A DNA stretch of 64,000 nucleotides from [Mycobacterium] nativiensis (lineage in GTDB: Bacteria; Actinomycetota; Actinomycetes; Mycobacteriales; Mycobacteriaceae). Each line of letters begins with the position of its first letter. Within the stretch, counting starts at the first letter, position 1. The translations under genes and the position numbers were made by a program. The notes below the pieces were generated by a model. It searched no databases, was not told where the DNA came from, and was given only the letters and a program-made list of their open reading frames with translations. Shown here one piece after another: positions 35,273-45,111 of the stretch. The stretch lies in contig NZ_CP083986.1 of NCBI RefSeq assembly GCF_020172685.1, positions 1,340,630 to 1,404,629 on the forward strand, read 5' to 3'.

Positions 35273-36358
35273 ATGGCGGGTCCACTGGCGGGGTTGCGGG
35301 TCATCGAGCTGGCCGGGATCGGTCCGGGACCGCACGCGGCGATGATCCTCGGCGACCTGGGTGCCGACGTGGTCCGGGTGGACCGGCCGCCGAAATTCGG
35401 TGGCGGAGCCAGCAAGGACACCATGCTGCGCAACCGGCGCTCGGTGACGGCCGACCTGAAGACGCCCGAAGGCCGTGACCTGGTGCTGGCGCTGGTCGCC
35501 AAGGCCGATGTGCTGATCGAGGGTTTCCGGCCCGGAGTCACCGAGCGGCTCGGCCTCGGCCCGGAGGACTGTGCCAAGGTCAACGAGCGGCTGATCTACG
35601 GCCGCATGACCGGCTGGGGACAGACCGGCCCGCGCGCCCAGCAAGCCGGCCACGACATCAACTACATCTCGCTCAACGGCACCTTGCACTCCATCGGCCG
35701 CAAGGGTGAGCGCCCGGTCCCGCCGCTGAATCTGGTCGGCGACTTCGGCGGCGGCTCGATGTTCCTGCTGGTCGGGATCCTTTCCGCGTTGTGGGAGCTG
35801 CAGCGCTCCGGCAAGGGGCAGGTGATCGACGCGGCCATGGTGGACGGGTCGAGCATGCTCGGGGCGATGATGTGGAGCTTCCGCGCGCAAGGCGTGTGGA
35901 GTGACGAGCGCGGTGTCAACATGCTCGACACCGGTGCGCCCTACTACGACACCTACGAATGCTCCGACGGACGGTATATGTCGGTGGGCTCGATCGAGCC
36001 GCAGTTCTACGCCGAACTGCTGGCCAAGCTGGAGCTGGATCCCGCCGAGTTGCCGGCGCAGAACGACGTCAGCGGTTGGCCGGTGTTGCGGGAGAGGTTC
36101 ACCGCGGCATTCGCAGCACAGGACCGTGACCACTGGGCCAAGGTGTTCGCGACCTCCGATGCCTGTGTGGCGCCGGTGTTGGCGTTCAACGAGGTGCAGA
36201 CCGACTCGCACATCGCCGATCGCGGCACCTTCTACGACGCCAACGGCTATCTGCAGCCGATGCCGGCGCCGCGATTCTCTCGCAGCGTTCCCGAGGTCCC
36301 GACTCCGCCGGCGGTTCTGGGAGCCGACAACGAGACCATCCTGGACGACTGGGTATAG
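35273..36358 (+). CDS. mcr: CaiB/BaiF CoA-transferase family, alpha-methylacyl-CoA racemase
   Basis: A 361-residue class III CoA-transferase-fold protein, the same length as M. tuberculosis MCR (Rv1143). GHDINYI holds the catalytic His and LVGDFGGG the catalytic Asp known in MCR. It interconverts R and S 2-methylacyl-CoA so that branched chains, such as sterol side chains, can enter beta-oxidation. GAGGAGG precedes ATG 35273. Neighbours (crotonase upstream, SDR downstream) match Rv1142c and Rv1144. Confidence 0.93.
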   Translation: MAGPLAGLRVIELAGIGPGPHAAMILGDLGADVVRVDRPPKFGGGASKDTMLRNRRSVTADLKTPEGRDLVLALVAKADVLIEGFRPGVTERLGLGPEDCAKVNERLIYGRMTGWGQTGPRAQQAGHDINYISLNGTLHSIGRKGERPVPPLNLVGDFGGGSMFLLVGILSALWELQRSGKGQVIDAAMVDGSSMLGAMMWSFRAQGVWSDERGVNMLDTGAPYYDTYECSDGRYMSVGSIEPQFYAELLAKLELDPAELPAQNDVSGWPVLRERFTAAFAAQDRDHWAKVFATSDACVAPVLAFNEVQTDSHIADRGTFYDANGYLQPMPAPRFSRSVPEVPTPPAVLGADNETILDDWV

Positions 36359-36364
36359 TCCCGA

Positions 36365-36380
36365 CCAACCAGACGGTTGG
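36365..36380. promoter_or_regulatory. Inverted repeat CCAACC-AGAC-GGTTGG before the SDR gene
   Basis: A perfect 6-bp-arm dyad with a 4-bp spacer, 20 bp upstream of the SDR start and just after the racemase stop. The size and position suit a TetR-type operator. The regulator is not identified. Confidence 0.45.
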
Positions 36381-36399
36381 GAACGAGAGGGGCTAGCGA

Positions 36400-38191
<1,792 letters not shown>

Positions 38192-38209
38192 GGCTGGTCG
38201 AGGAGTTGG

Positions 38210-38818
38210 TCACACCGCCGCGGCGGCTGAGCGAGCACTCCGGTCCCGCCGGGCGGTGACCACGCGTCGCGTCACGCCGACGATCGGCACGAGCAGCGCC
38301 AGCACCGGCATCGCGAACAGCAGCGCGCTGCCACCGGCATAGCTGCCGGCGACGATGGCGAGTCCCCACACCAGGCTCGCCACGGCGGAACAGGCCACGA
38401 ATGCGCCGAAGGGCTTGTGGGCGGCGCCCAGTCGTGCAGGCACAAAACCCCGTGTCGGGGGAATCCAGCGTTGCACGAACAGCGCGCCCATCATGCCCCG
38501 ATGTGGGGCAGCGGCGGCTTTACGGGTGATCCGCTTCGCGCGTCTGGCCAGGTGTGTTCGCAGCAACCTCGGGCCGAACCGCCTGCCGACTGCGTAGCTC
38601 AGCGCATCGCCGAGCACCGCCGCAGCGATCGTGACGATCACCAGCGCCACGACAGACAACCGGCCATGCGGGCTGAGAACGATCACCGTCATCAGAATCG
38701 GTTCGGCCGCAACCACTATCGGTAGCACCGGGAGGCTGGAGGCAACCACTATGGCCGCCAGCACGAGATACAAGACGGGACCGTCGGGCAGCTCGGGCAG
38801 CTGGGGGAACGGGGGCAT
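38210..38818 (-). CDS. DedA/VTT-domain membrane protein
   Basis: A 202-residue membrane protein. Signatures of the DedA family are GDALSYAVGRRFG, the FVQRWIPPTRGFVPARLGA segment in place of the classic FxRxxPxxR, and terminal helices (LLFAMPVLALLVPIVGV). Start chosen at ATG 38818 (MPPFPQLPELPDGP). DedA proteins act as lipid scramblases or flippases. It ends 18 bp from the convergent nitronate-monooxygenase gene and lies 29 bp downstream of the acyltransferase gene, so the two probably form one operon. Confidence 0.85.
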   Translation of the reverse strand: MPPFPQLPELPDGPVLYLVLAAIVVASSLPVLPIVVAAEPILMTVIVLSPHGRLSVVALVIVTIAAAVLGDALSYAVGRRFGPRLLRTHLARRAKRITRKAAAAPHRGMMGALFVQRWIPPTRGFVPARLGAAHKPFGAFVACSAVASLVWGLAIVAGSYAGGSALLFAMPVLALLVPIVGVTRRVVTARRDRSARSAAAAV

Positions 38819-38847
38819 GGGTGTCCTGGTCCCGGGATTGAAGCCGG

Positions 38848-39702
38848 TTATCGCCGGGGCTGGGTGGCCCGGCGCCAGGCCAGTGGATTCAGCGCGCGGT
38901 AGGGGTCGTCGGTGCGGATCCTCAGCAGGTCGGCAAGGGTGTCCTCCAACGAGGTCTGCGTCGTCTGTTTGACGGTGTTCGTCCATTCGTCATCGGAGGC
39001 GTCCGCCGGTTTCGTGGTGTCGATCGGAGTGCCGAAACGCAAGTACATGCGACGGGGCCGGGGGATCAGGGTGGGGCCGATTCCCCGCATCAGCGGCACC
39101 GGAGCGTCCTTGTGCCCGGTCATCTTTGCGCTCACGGCAAGGCTGAGTTGTCCCAGCCGGCTGTCGCGGGAGAACAGGCCCTCGTACATGTCGTCGCTGC
39201 CGACCAGACCCACCGGCACGATCGGATAGCCGTTGGCGATCGCGACGCGCGCAAACCCCGCACGCCCCTGCCAGCTGAGCCGGTGTTCTTCGCCCTTGAA
39301 CTTGGCGATCTCACGTCCCCCGCCCGGGAACACCAGAACGGTTTGATCGTGCCGCATCAATTCCCCGGCGTTGTCCGGGCTGCCGACGACCGCGCCGAAA
39401 GCGGCAGCGATGTCGCGCAGCGGTCCGCGCATCTTGCCGATCCCGCGCTCGGCCAACGGTCGCACCCGGGTGCCGATGGACTGCCTGACGAAGTGGGGGA
39501 TCAACAAGATCTCCATCCAGCCTTGGGTGTGATTGGCCACCAGCAGGAATCGCCCGTCGGAGGGCAGCTGATCGGTGCCCTCCGACGGGCGGCACGCGTC
39601 GACCGCAGCAGCGGAGGCGTCGCTGATCGACGCGAAGGCGCGCCGCAGCGCCCGCACCTGTGCGGGCTGATCGATGATCGGTGAGTCGGCGAGTGCGCTC
39701 AT
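38848..39702 (-). CDS. Lysophospholipid acyltransferase family protein
   Basis: A 284-residue acyltransferase of the PlsC/DAGAT-like group. VANHTQGWMEILLIP corresponds to the NHxxxxD catalytic box, but with Glu one residue late. FPGGGREIAKFKGEE is the second box and IVPVGLVGSDD the third. Start is ATG 39702 (MSALADSPIID). It probably transfers an acyl chain to a lipid acceptor at the membrane. A DedA-type gene follows. The TetR gene at 39809 is divergent and may control it. Confidence 0.85.
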   Translation of the reverse strand: MSALADSPIIDQPAQVRALRRAFASISDASAAAVDACRPSEGTDQLPSDGRFLLVANHTQGWMEILLIPHFVRQSIGTRVRPLAERGIGKMRGPLRDIAAAFGAVVGSPDNAGELMRHDQTVLVFPGGGREIAKFKGEEHRLSWQGRAGFARVAIANGYPIVPVGLVGSDDMYEGLFSRDSRLGQLSLAVSAKMTGHKDAPVPLMRGIGPTLIPRPRRMYLRFGTPIDTTKPADASDDEWTNTVKQTTQTSLEDTLADLLRIRTDDPYRALNPLAWRRATQPRR

Positions 39703-39758
39703 GATCGTTTGGTGCCCCTTATCGGTGATGGCGTAGCCGTAATGGGCACAGCCTACCG

Positions 39759-39770
39759 AACCAACTGGTT
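39759..39770. promoter_or_regulatory. Operator-like dyad AACCA-AC-TGGTT
   Basis: A perfect short dyad in the 106-bp divergent region between the acyltransferase gene (minus) and the TetR gene (plus), the expected operator position for that regulator. Confidence 0.45.
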
Positions 39771-39808
39771 TGTTTGTCAATGCGCCCGCCCGGTGAGTTC
39801 GGGTCGTT

Positions 39809-40399
39809 ATGATCCCCGGTGTGGCCAACAGAACCGGCAGCCAGTTGCGTGATGAGATCTTGGCTGCCGCTCGTGCCGAGTTCGCGCAGTATGGTCTGAC
39901 CGGCGCCCGCATAGAACGGATCGCCAAGGGCGCCAACGCAAGTAAAGAACGCTTGTACGCGCACTTCGGCGATAAGGAATCCCTTTTTCGACTGGTGGCG
40001 CTCACTGACGCCGCCGAGTTCTTCGAGGCCTTGACGTTGCGGCCCGACGCGGTGCCCGAATTCGTCGGCGAGATCTTCGATGTCCTTCGGGCGCATCCCG
40101 AGCATTTGCGGATGATGACCTGGGCGCGCCTGGAAGGTCTGTCGTTTCCCGAACCTCAATCTCTCGGCCACGATATTCCCGGCCGCGAGCTTTCCGCGAT
40201 CGAGGCAGCGCAGGCCGGCGGCCACGTCGACGCGCATTGGAAGCCGCTGGACCTGTTGGTGATGCTGTTCGGTATCGGCACCGCCTGGGCGGACTGGCCC
40301 CATCAAGACGTCCTCGACGACGCCGATGTCGCCGCGCATCGCGCCGCGGCCGTCGAAGCCGCCGCGCGGATCATCGCGCCGCGCCGGCGTGAGTCGTGA
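39809..40399 (+). CDS. TetR/AcrR family transcriptional regulator
   Basis: A 196-residue regulator. The helix-turn-helix is LRDEILAAARAEFAQYG then RIERIAKGANASKERLYAHF. The C-terminal ligand domain has the usual helical pattern. Start is ATG 39809, with GTG 39821 as alternative. It is divergent from the acyltransferase-DedA pair. Its last codons run to 42 bp before the toxin-antitoxin genes. Confidence 0.9.
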   Translation: MIPGVANRTGSQLRDEILAAARAEFAQYGLTGARIERIAKGANASKERLYAHFGDKESLFRLVALTDAAEFFEALTLRPDAVPEFVGEIFDVLRAHPEHLRMMTWARLEGLSFPEPQSLGHDIPGRELSAIEAAQAGGHVDAHWKPLDLLVMLFGIGTAWADWPHQDVLDDADVAAHRAAAVEAAARIIAPRRRES

Positions 40400-40414
40400 C
40401 GCCCCCTTCCAGGT

Positions 40415-40432
40415 GGTATCAATCCGGTATCA
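40415..40432. promoter_or_regulatory. Direct repeats (GGTATCA x2) and -10 box of the toxin-antitoxin operon
   Basis: GGTATCA occurs at 40415-40421 and 40426-40432, an 11-bp period, typical for ribbon-helix-helix antitoxin binding. A -10-like TATCAT (40428-40433) overlaps the second copy and lies 7 bp before the antitoxin ATG, so the transcript may be leaderless and autorepressed. Confidence 0.6.
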
Positions 40433-40440
40433 TGCTTGTC

Positions 40441-40647
40441 ATGGGAATGACGCTGCGCACCAGCGATGAGCAGACCGAGGCGCTGCGCCGGCAGGCTGCC
40501 GCCGAGGGGCGATCAATGCAGGCCGTCGCATTGGCGGCCATCGACGAGTACATCGCGCGGCGGACGCATAAGGCCATGGTTGCCGACGCGCTGCAGCGGG
40601 TGGTGCGCGAGGAGGCCGGGGTGTTGGAGCGTCTCCGGGACGCGTGA
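40441..40647 (+). CDS. Ribbon-helix-helix antitoxin of a Doc-type toxin-antitoxin pair
   Basis: A 68-residue protein, MGMTLRTSDEQTEALRRQAA, whose N-terminal beta strand and following helices match Arc/CopG-type ribbon-helix-helix DNA-binding antitoxins. The C-terminal half is helical and charged, the part that usually binds the toxin. It is followed 6 bp later by the Doc gene. Direct repeats in its promoter fit autoregulation. Confidence 0.88.
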   Translation: MGMTLRTSDEQTEALRRQAAAEGRSMQAVALAAIDEYIARRTHKAMVADALQRVVREEAGVLERLRDA

Positions 40648-40653
40648 CGCCGC

Positions 40654-41037
40654 ATGATCGAGTACCTGGACCTCGAGGACCTGCTCGACATCGCCCGCGC
40701 CGCCGCCGGCGACGATGTTGCGGTCAGAGACTACGGCTTGCTGCAATCAGCGTTGGCGCGTCCGCGTGCATCAGTGTTCGGTGAAGACGCCTACCCGGAT
40801 CTGCACCTCAAGGCCGCGGCGTTGATGCAGTCGCTGGCGGGCAATCACGCGCTGATGGACGGGAACAAGAGGCTGGCGTGGACCGCATGCCGAACCTTCT
40901 TGGCGATCAACGGATTTTGGATCAGCGCACCCGAAGACTCCCGCTTCGAATTCGTGATCGCGGTTGCCACCGGCGCGCTGTCCGAACTCGATGAGATCGC
41001 CGGGCGGCTACGCGCTTGGAGCTGCGGCGCGGACTGA
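40654..41037 (+). CDS. Doc-family toxin (death-on-curing, Fic fold)
   Basis: A 127-residue Doc toxin. The Fic/Doc motif is HALMDGNKRLAWT with His65, corresponding to HxFx(D/E)GNKR; Leu stands at the Phe position. Doc proteins phosphorylate and inactivate elongation factor EF-Tu, and the antitoxin encoded upstream neutralises them. The pair is compact and complete. It ends 9 bp from the convergent TetR gene. Confidence 0.93.
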   Translation: MIEYLDLEDLLDIARAAAGDDVAVRDYGLLQSALARPRASVFGEDAYPDLHLKAAALMQSLAGNHALMDGNKRLAWTACRTFLAINGFWISAPEDSRFEFVIAVATGALSELDEIAGRLRAWSCGAD

Positions 41038-41046
41038 TCGCTCTGC

Positions 41047-41649
41047 TCAGTGCGCGGGCAACGCCGGCAGGTCGGTGGTGCAGATCTGGCGGGCCTCAAC
41101 GGGTTTGATTCCCATCGCGCGCAGAACGAGTTCGGCCGCGGACGAGCCAGCCTCGCGCCAGGTCTGATGTCCTTCCAGCACCATCCACATCGCGCTGACA
41201 GTGGTGCCCACGATGAGGGAGGCGACGCTGTCGATGCTGGTGGCGCCGAGGTCGTATCGGCCGCCGGCGATTCCGGCGTCGATGTCATTCATGGCGGGGC
41301 CGGTCATTAGCGAGCGCAGCGTTTCCTGGCTGAGGCCGAACTTCACCGCGAAGCGGCCCACGGTGGGGTTCTCGTGACTGTAGCGAATCCATAGTCGTAC
41401 GCCGGTGGCCAAGCGGGTGGCTGGGTCATCGATGCCGGTGAAGGCGTGCGACACCCGTCGATGTAGATCGTCGGAGAGGTCGGCCACCACGCGGTGAAAC
41501 AGGGTGTCGACCGAGCCGATATTGCGGTAGAGGGTGCCGCGGGCCACCTGCGCCTGTTGGGCCAGTTCGCTGATGGTGACCTGGGTGGTGCCTTTCTCCA
41601 CGAAGAGGCGTACGGCGGCGGCGTTGATCCGTTGTTCGGTCGACGTCAC
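41047..41649 (-). CDS. TetR family regulator of the first ring-cleavage operon
   Basis: A 200-residue TetR protein: QRINAAAVRLFVEKGTTQVT then ISELAQQAQVARGTLYRNI. It is divergent from the extradiol dioxygenase gene at 41783, with a perfect inverted repeat between them (41726-41747). It therefore most likely represses itself and that three-gene operon, and is released by an aromatic compound or an intermediate; this last point is inference. Confidence 0.92.
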   Translation of the reverse strand: MTSTEQRINAAAVRLFVEKGTTQVTISELAQQAQVARGTLYRNIGSVDTLFHRVVADLSDDLHRRVSHAFTGIDDPATRLATGVRLWIRYSHENPTVGRFAVKFGLSQETLRSLMTGPAMNDIDAGIAGGRYDLGATSIDSVASLIVGTTVSAMWMVLEGHQTWREAGSSAAELVLRAMGIKPVEARQICTTDLPALPAH

Positions 41650-41725
41650 GGTGCGCCCCTCCCTGCGGATACCAGTCCTGTTCGGCCTGAGCCTATAGCA
41701 GCCATGTTAGGACATAATTGATGTG

Positions 41726-41747
41726 TATTGAACAATAGTGTTCAATA
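41726..41747. promoter_or_regulatory. Perfect inverted repeat TATTGAACA-ATAG-TGTTCAATA
   Basis: Nine-base arms with a 4-base spacer, in the divergent region between the TetR gene (minus) and the dioxygenase gene (plus). A TetR dimer operator of normal size. Confidence 0.75.
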
Positions 41748-41782
41748 ACGAGAGCGGGAAGTGAGGCGAAAGGGGAGCGGCG

Positions 41783-42898
41783 ATGGCAGCCCACACCGAC
41801 CTGCACAGCGCGCAAGGCCCGCGCCCGGGCGAACACCTCGGTCGCTCGACAAACCCGATGATCAAGGTCGCGGACGTGGCGTGGCTGGAGTTCGCCAAGC
41901 CCGACCTGGCCCGGGCCGAAGCGTTCGCGCACGCCTTCGGTTTCGCCACCGCGCTGCGCACCGACACCGAGTTGCAGCTGCGCGGCACCGATCCCGGCGC
42001 GCCGTGCGTGATCATCCGCCGCGGCGGCACCCGGTTCACCGGCATGGCCTTCACCGCGGCCGAGGACGCCGACCTGCTGCGGCTGGCCGACGCGGCCGGT
42101 TCGCGGGTACGCCCGCTCCCGGAGAGCATCGGCGGATCGGCAGTCGACCTGGTCGATCCCGGCGGCCTGCCGGTGCGTGTGGTGTCGGGAACCCATCCGC
42201 TGGCGCCGCTGCCCGCCCAGTTGCCACACGTCCTGAACTTCGGCCACGACATCGACCGGGCCAACGCCAGGCAGCGCCCGCCACGCGTGCCCGCCTCGGT
42301 GCAGCGGCTCGGCCATGTCGTCTTGCAGAGCGCGCACTACGGTGCGGCACTGGACTGGTATCTGGACACCCTGGGGATGATCGTCAGCGACTTTCAGTTC
42401 TTCCCCGGCCAGCGCGACCGCGGCCCGACGATGAGCTTCATCCGCTGCGACCGCGCCGCCACGCCCAGCGATCACCACACCCTGGCGATGGCGCTCGGGC
42501 CGGTGAACCGCTACGTACATTCGGCGTATCAAGTCTGCGACCTCGACGCACTTGCCGCCGGCGGCGAGTACCTGAAAGGTCGGGGCTACCAACGCTCCTG
42601 GGGGATCGGCCGCCACATCCAGGGCAGTCAGATCTTCGACTACTGGCGCGACCCCGACGGCTTCCTGGTCGAACACTTCACCGACGGTGACATGTTCGAC
42701 AACACCGTCGAACCGGGTTGGGCGCCGTTCACCGCCTCCGGCCTGGCGCAGTGGGGGCCGCCGGCGACCGGCGACTTCCTCGGCACCAGCCCCCGACACC
42801 TGCGAGCCGAAGCCATGGCGCTTATGAACGGGCTTCGCGGCGACAACGACTTCGACCTCCGCCGCCTCGTCGGCCTAGTGAAAGCAGCGAGATCATGA
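41783..42898 (+). CDS. Type I extradiol ring-cleavage dioxygenase (VOC family)
   Basis: A 371-residue two-module VOC protein. The iron ligands of extradiol dioxygenases appear in the second module: His in LGHVVLQS, His in RYVHSAYQV and Glu in FLVEHFTDGD; DHHTLAM supplies a second-shell His. It should cleave a catechol-type ring next to the hydroxyls. The first module is degenerate, as usual. ATG 41783 gives a roughly 25-residue lead; ATG 41861 (MIKVADVAW) is an alternative start. It overlaps the FAH-family gene by 4 bp. Confidence 0.88.
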   Translation: MAAHTDLHSAQGPRPGEHLGRSTNPMIKVADVAWLEFAKPDLARAEAFAHAFGFATALRTDTELQLRGTDPGAPCVIIRRGGTRFTGMAFTAAEDADLLRLADAAGSRVRPLPESIGGSAVDLVDPGGLPVRVVSGTHPLAPLPAQLPHVLNFGHDIDRANARQRPPRVPASVQRLGHVVLQSAHYGAALDWYLDTLGMIVSDFQFFPGQRDRGPTMSFIRCDRAATPSDHHTLAMALGPVNRYVHSAYQVCDLDALAAGGEYLKGRGYQRSWGIGRHIQGSQIFDYWRDPDGFLVEHFTDGDMFDNTVEPGWAPFTASGLAQWGPPATGDFLGTSPRHLRAEAMALMNGLRGDNDFDLRRLVGLVKAARS

Positions 42899-43848
42899 CC
42901 ACCGCAATCCTGCGCTCCGCCGACGGCTGGTGGGTGCGGACCCCGACCGGCGCCGCCAAGATCGACACGAACGCCAGCACCACCGGCGAGCTGCTCGCGG
43001 ACCGCACCGCTATCACCGCCGCCAACACATCCGACTCGGTGCCGGTCGACACCCTGGCATTGCTGTCGCCGGTGAGCACACCGTGCCGGGTGATCGCCCA
43101 GATGACCAACTTCGCCTCGCATGTCAAAGATTCCGGCATGGACCCCGCGAAGATCCCGTTGACGTTCTTCCGCAAGTCCTCGGCGTCGATCACCGGGCCG
43201 TTCGGCGACATCGTCAAACCCGCACACGTCCGATTCCTGGACTATGAGGTCGAGATCGGTCTGGTCATCGGCCGCGACGTCCCGGTCGGTACGACGATCA
43301 CCGAACAGAACCTGTCGGAGGTCGTCGCCGGTGTCGTGGTGACCAACGACGTGTCCGCCCGCGACATCCAACTGCCCCAAACGCAGTTCTACGAGGCGAA
43401 GTCCTACCCGAGTTTCACCCCGGTCGGACCGGCGCTGGTGCTGCTCGACGCCGACGAACTGCGCAGGTTCGGTGAGCTGCGGCTGCGGTTGCGGGTGAAC
43501 GGCGCTGTGCGCCAAGACATGCTGGTGGGCGGCGACATGATCTACCCGCCGCTGCAAGCCCTGCGGTCACTGACCCGCTTCCAGGGCCTGGCCGCCGGTG
43601 ACCTGGTCATGACCGGCACCCCCGCCGGCACCGCACTGAGCGCCCCGCCCAAGCCGATCGAGATCATCGGCTCGCTGCTGCCGCCGGCGGTCAAGTGGAA
43701 GGCGTTCTTCAGACGCCAAGCCGGCAACACCAAATACCTGCACGACGGTGACGTGGTGGAGGCCAGTATCGCCACCGACGACGGCGCCATCGATCTCGGC
43801 GCCCAACGCAACATCGTCCGCTACCCGCAATCGGGAGGAACGCCATGA
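42895..43848 (+). CDS. Fumarylacetoacetate hydrolase family protein
   Basis: A 317-residue FAH-domain protein. LDYEVEIGLVIGRDV holds the metal-binding acidic residues, and VVTNDVSARDIQ and MTGTPAGTA are later family blocks. In ring-cleavage pathways such enzymes act as hydratases, decarboxylases or C-C hydrolases on the oxo-acid products. It overlaps the dioxygenase upstream and the PPOX gene downstream by 4 bp each, so the three form one operon. Confidence 0.9.
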   Translation: MTTAILRSADGWWVRTPTGAAKIDTNASTTGELLADRTAITAANTSDSVPVDTLALLSPVSTPCRVIAQMTNFASHVKDSGMDPAKIPLTFFRKSSASITGPFGDIVKPAHVRFLDYEVEIGLVIGRDVPVGTTITEQNLSEVVAGVVVTNDVSARDIQLPQTQFYEAKSYPSFTPVGPALVLLDADELRRFGELRLRLRVNGAVRQDMLVGGDMIYPPLQALRSLTRFQGLAAGDLVMTGTPAGTALSAPPKPIEIIGSLLPPAVKWKAFFRRQAGNTKYLHDGDVVEASIATDDGAIDLGAQRNIVRYPQSGGTP

Positions 43849-44408
43849 GACTGTTACCGCCGGCGGCCGAGCCGTTCACGCCCTCTACCGAACGCGACAT
43901 GCTTCCATCGGAGCGCCGCGAATTCGTCCGAACCCACCGGACGTGTGTGTTCGGCTACCCCCGCCGCCATGACGGACCGGCGATGTCGATCGTGTACTAC
44001 GTTCCCACCGACGGCGACGAGCTCCTGGTGTCCACCATGGCCGGACGCGCCAAGGCGAAGGCCGTGACACGGGATGGGAAAGTGAGCCTGTGCGTGCTCG
44101 ACGAGCGCTGGCCATTCGCCTTCCTGCAGGTCTACGCCGACGCGGTCATCGACCGCGACCCCGATCTCACCGTCGACGTGATGATGGCCGTCGGCTGGCG
44201 GATGTCCGGGCAACAGACCCCCGAGGACGCCCGGCCGTTCGTGCATGAGATGGCGGCACGGGAAGACAGACTGGTCATCCGCTGCCGCCCCTACGCGACA
44301 TTCGGCCAGCCGCCGCGTCACCTGTACGCCAATGAGCAGGCAACCGAACTGACGCACTGGAAATCGGCATCGGTCGCCTGGGATGCGACGGATTCAGTCG
44401 CCCATTGA
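43845..44408 (+). CDS. Pyridoxamine 5'-phosphate oxidase-fold (PPOX) flavin/F420-binding protein
   Basis: A 187-residue split-barrel protein: TCVFGYPRRHDGPAMSIVYY, TMAGRAKAKAVTRDGKVSLC. Members bind FMN, F420 or heme; the cofactor cannot be told here. It is the last gene of the 41783-44408 operon and converges with the next TetR gene, 2 bp apart. A reductase role toward a ring intermediate is inference. Confidence 0.87.
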   Translation: MRLLPPAAEPFTPSTERDMLPSERREFVRTHRTCVFGYPRRHDGPAMSIVYYVPTDGDELLVSTMAGRAKAKAVTRDGKVSLCVLDERWPFAFLQVYADAVIDRDPDLTVDVMMAVGWRMSGQQTPEDARPFVHEMAAREDRLVIRCRPYATFGQPPRHLYANEQATELTHWKSASVAWDATDSVAH

Positions 44409-44409
44409 G

Positions 44410-45033
44410 TCATTCGGCCTGTTCGTCGAGCATGCGCATCGCAGTGTCGTAGAGGACGCGCGCATGCAACTCGAACAACTCGATGAGATCCACGGCGTCA
44501 CCGCCGATCTCCTTGGCGATGAACAGGCCGTCGGCGCCGGCCATGGAGTAGGTCACGAGTTGGTGGATCTGTGCCTCGGTGAGCCCGGCGGCGAGTTCAG
44601 CCAAAGTACTGGTGAGCTCGACGTATGTCTGCGTCCGGACTTGGATGAACATCGCCCGGGCTCGCGCCTCGACCGGACGTCGCTCCAGCGCCAACATCAG
44701 CCCGAGGCGGATGAAGTCCGGCGAGTCCAGCAGGGCCTTGGCGATCTGCATCGCCAAACCCTGTAGGCGTTCCTGTGCGGCGCCATCCGCGGGGAGCTGC
44801 CACGCGCGCCGCCAATCGGCGAAGCTGCGTTCGATCACCGCCGCGATCAGATCGTCCTTGTTCTTGAAGTGCCAATAGATCGAACTGGCCGGCAACCCGC
44901 ACTTGGCGCTGACCAGCGCGATGCTGGTGCCCTCGTAGCCGCGTTCGGCGGCGATCTCGGTGGCGGCGTCCAGGATGCGGGTTCGCGACAGCTCGCCGTC
45001 GGCCCGCCGTTTCGGCTGGTTCTTCCCCGCCAT
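44410..45033 (-). CDS. TetR family regulator of the second ring-cleavage operon
   Basis: A 207-residue TetR protein: SRTRILDAATEIAAERGYEG then IALVSAKCGLPASSIYWHF, followed by a helical ligand domain. It is divergent from the flavin monooxygenase gene at 45112. The very long inverted repeat at 45057-45096 between them overlaps the monooxygenase promoter, so repression of that operon is likely. Confidence 0.92.
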   Translation of the reverse strand: MAGKNQPKRRADGELSRTRILDAATEIAAERGYEGTSIALVSAKCGLPASSIYWHFKNKDDLIAAVIERSFADWRRAWQLPADGAAQERLQGLAMQIAKALLDSPDFIRLGLMLALERRPVEARARAMFIQVRTQTYVELTSTLAELAAGLTEAQIHQLVTYSMAGADGLFIAKEIGGDAVDLIELFELHARVLYDTAMRMLDEQAE

Positions 45034-45056
45034 CTCGGCTCTCCTCGGCTATTGAC

Positions 45057-45096
45057 TCTGTAGTGATCGCTACATTACCGTAGCGATCACTACAGA
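45057..45096. promoter_or_regulatory. 17-bp-arm perfect palindromic operator over a promoter
   Basis: TCTGTAGTGATCGCTAC, 6-bp spacer, GTAGCGATCACTACAGA: arms are perfect over 17 bp. Each arm is itself nearly palindromic (GTAG-N-GATC-N-CTAC), so it may hold two regulator dimers. On the plus strand, TTGACT (45052-45057) and TACCGT (45076-45081), 18 bp apart, form a promoter whose spacer is filled by the left arm. Confidence 0.82.
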
Positions 45097-45111
45097 ACAA
45101 GCTCTCTGCGG

